From the NCBI RefSeq assembly GCF_006716125.1, contig NZ_VFOM01000001.1, positions 1,922,001-1,986,000 on the forward strand: DNA of 64,000 nucleotides. Reading direction: 5' to 3'. The notes beneath the pieces are model-generated. The model worked only from the letters and a program-made list of their open reading frames with translations. It did no database searches and was not told the origin of the DNA. The position numbers and the translations under genes were made by a program. Numbering within the stretch: position 1 is the first letter of the stretch; the number at the start of each line of letters is the position of its first letter. Origin of the DNA: Homoserinimonas aerilata (GTDB taxonomy: Bacteria > Actinomycetota > Actinomycetes > Actinomycetales > Microbacteriaceae). Positions 63,884 through 64,000 of the stretch are shown here, piece by piece.

Positions 63884-64000
63884 CGGCACATCCTTTCACT
63901 GCCGTCACGGGAATCCAACTATTTGATCTGACGGGCTTGACTAATCCTAGTTAGACATGGTTAGTTTGGTACGTCATAGTAAGACCAAGCTAATTAGGAG
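63884..64000 (-). promoter_or_regulatory. AT-rich promoter/operator region of the element
   Basis: GTTAG twice at a 10-bp period (63950 and 63960), CTAAT at 63941 and a CTAATTAG palindrome at 63990. The base composition drops sharply compared with the rest of the window. A plausible operator for the upstream repressor or regulator of the element. Confidence 0.45.

Larger units (their letters stand above)
61967..64000. mobile_element. Left end of an integrated element (partial)
   Basis: Starts at the 3' end of tRNA-Ser with a tyrosine integrase 97 bp away. The rest lies beyond the window. Gap sequence contains a CCCGAG-TT-CTCGGG hairpin and two ATGCAAC copies (62028 and 62041). Confidence 0.6.

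Overview
The window is high-GC DNA with short intergenic gaps, many GTG starts and several start codons that sit 6-7 nt downstream of a TANNNT hexamer. Together with a DUF4244/TadE pilus cluster, a PASTA-type penicillin-binding protein, a lysine-rich TopA tail, a small SRP RNA and a type III PKS, this points to an actinobacterium of the Micrococcales, most likely Microbacteriaceae. The genus cannot be named from sequence alone.

Layout. 0-9 kb: a type III PKS/methyltransferase pair, a PadR regulator set among palindromic repeats, a truncated VOC enzyme, pncA, a PBP4-like protein that lacks its catalytic motifs, a Gfo/Idh oxidoreductase, a secreted CAP protein behind a cluster of TGTACCCC boxes, and tRNA-Thr. 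9-17.3 kb: a TetR regulator, then a housekeeping run (topA, tmk, holB, lipoprotein peptidase), then the pilin half of a Tad locus. 17.5-25.4 kb: an island flanked by 11-bp direct repeats that splits the Tad locus. It carries a large P-loop ATPase with an overlapping partner gene, a D12 adenine methyltransferase, a convergent ParB-like protein and a decayed hipA. 25.4-27.4 kb: the TadA/TadC half of the Tad locus.

28-38 kb: acs, ridA, a 53-aa DUF4177 gene, a bifunctional PASTA PBP, a metallophosphatase, tRNA-Pro, an OmpR-type two-component pair, a DUF3060 lipoprotein and an OmpA-like lipoprotein with eight glycine/aspartate-rich repeats. 38-43 kb: a perfect 70-bp palindrome, galE, tdk, and a LuxR-type response regulator behind two kinase-like genes, one of which carries an in-frame TAG. 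43-55 kb: mqo, asd-lysC, recR-dnaX (with palindromic repeats inside the dnaX coding sequence), a DUF559-like gene, ackA-pta and the SRP RNA. 55-62 kb: an aldehyde dehydrogenase, a ribose-type ABC importer and an AraC regulator. 61.9 kb to the end: tRNA-Ser followed by a tyrosine integrase and a small DNA-binding-like protein, which is the start of an integrated element running off the window.

How it fits together. acs, ackA-pta and mqo serve acetate and malate metabolism. The TGTACCCC boxes upstream of the kinase/LuxR operon, tadA and the CAP protein suggest one regulator for surface functions (inference). The most interesting material is the island with its ATPase/partner pair, the TGTACCCC regulon candidate, the TAG-split kinase, the repeats inside dnaX and the perfect palindrome.
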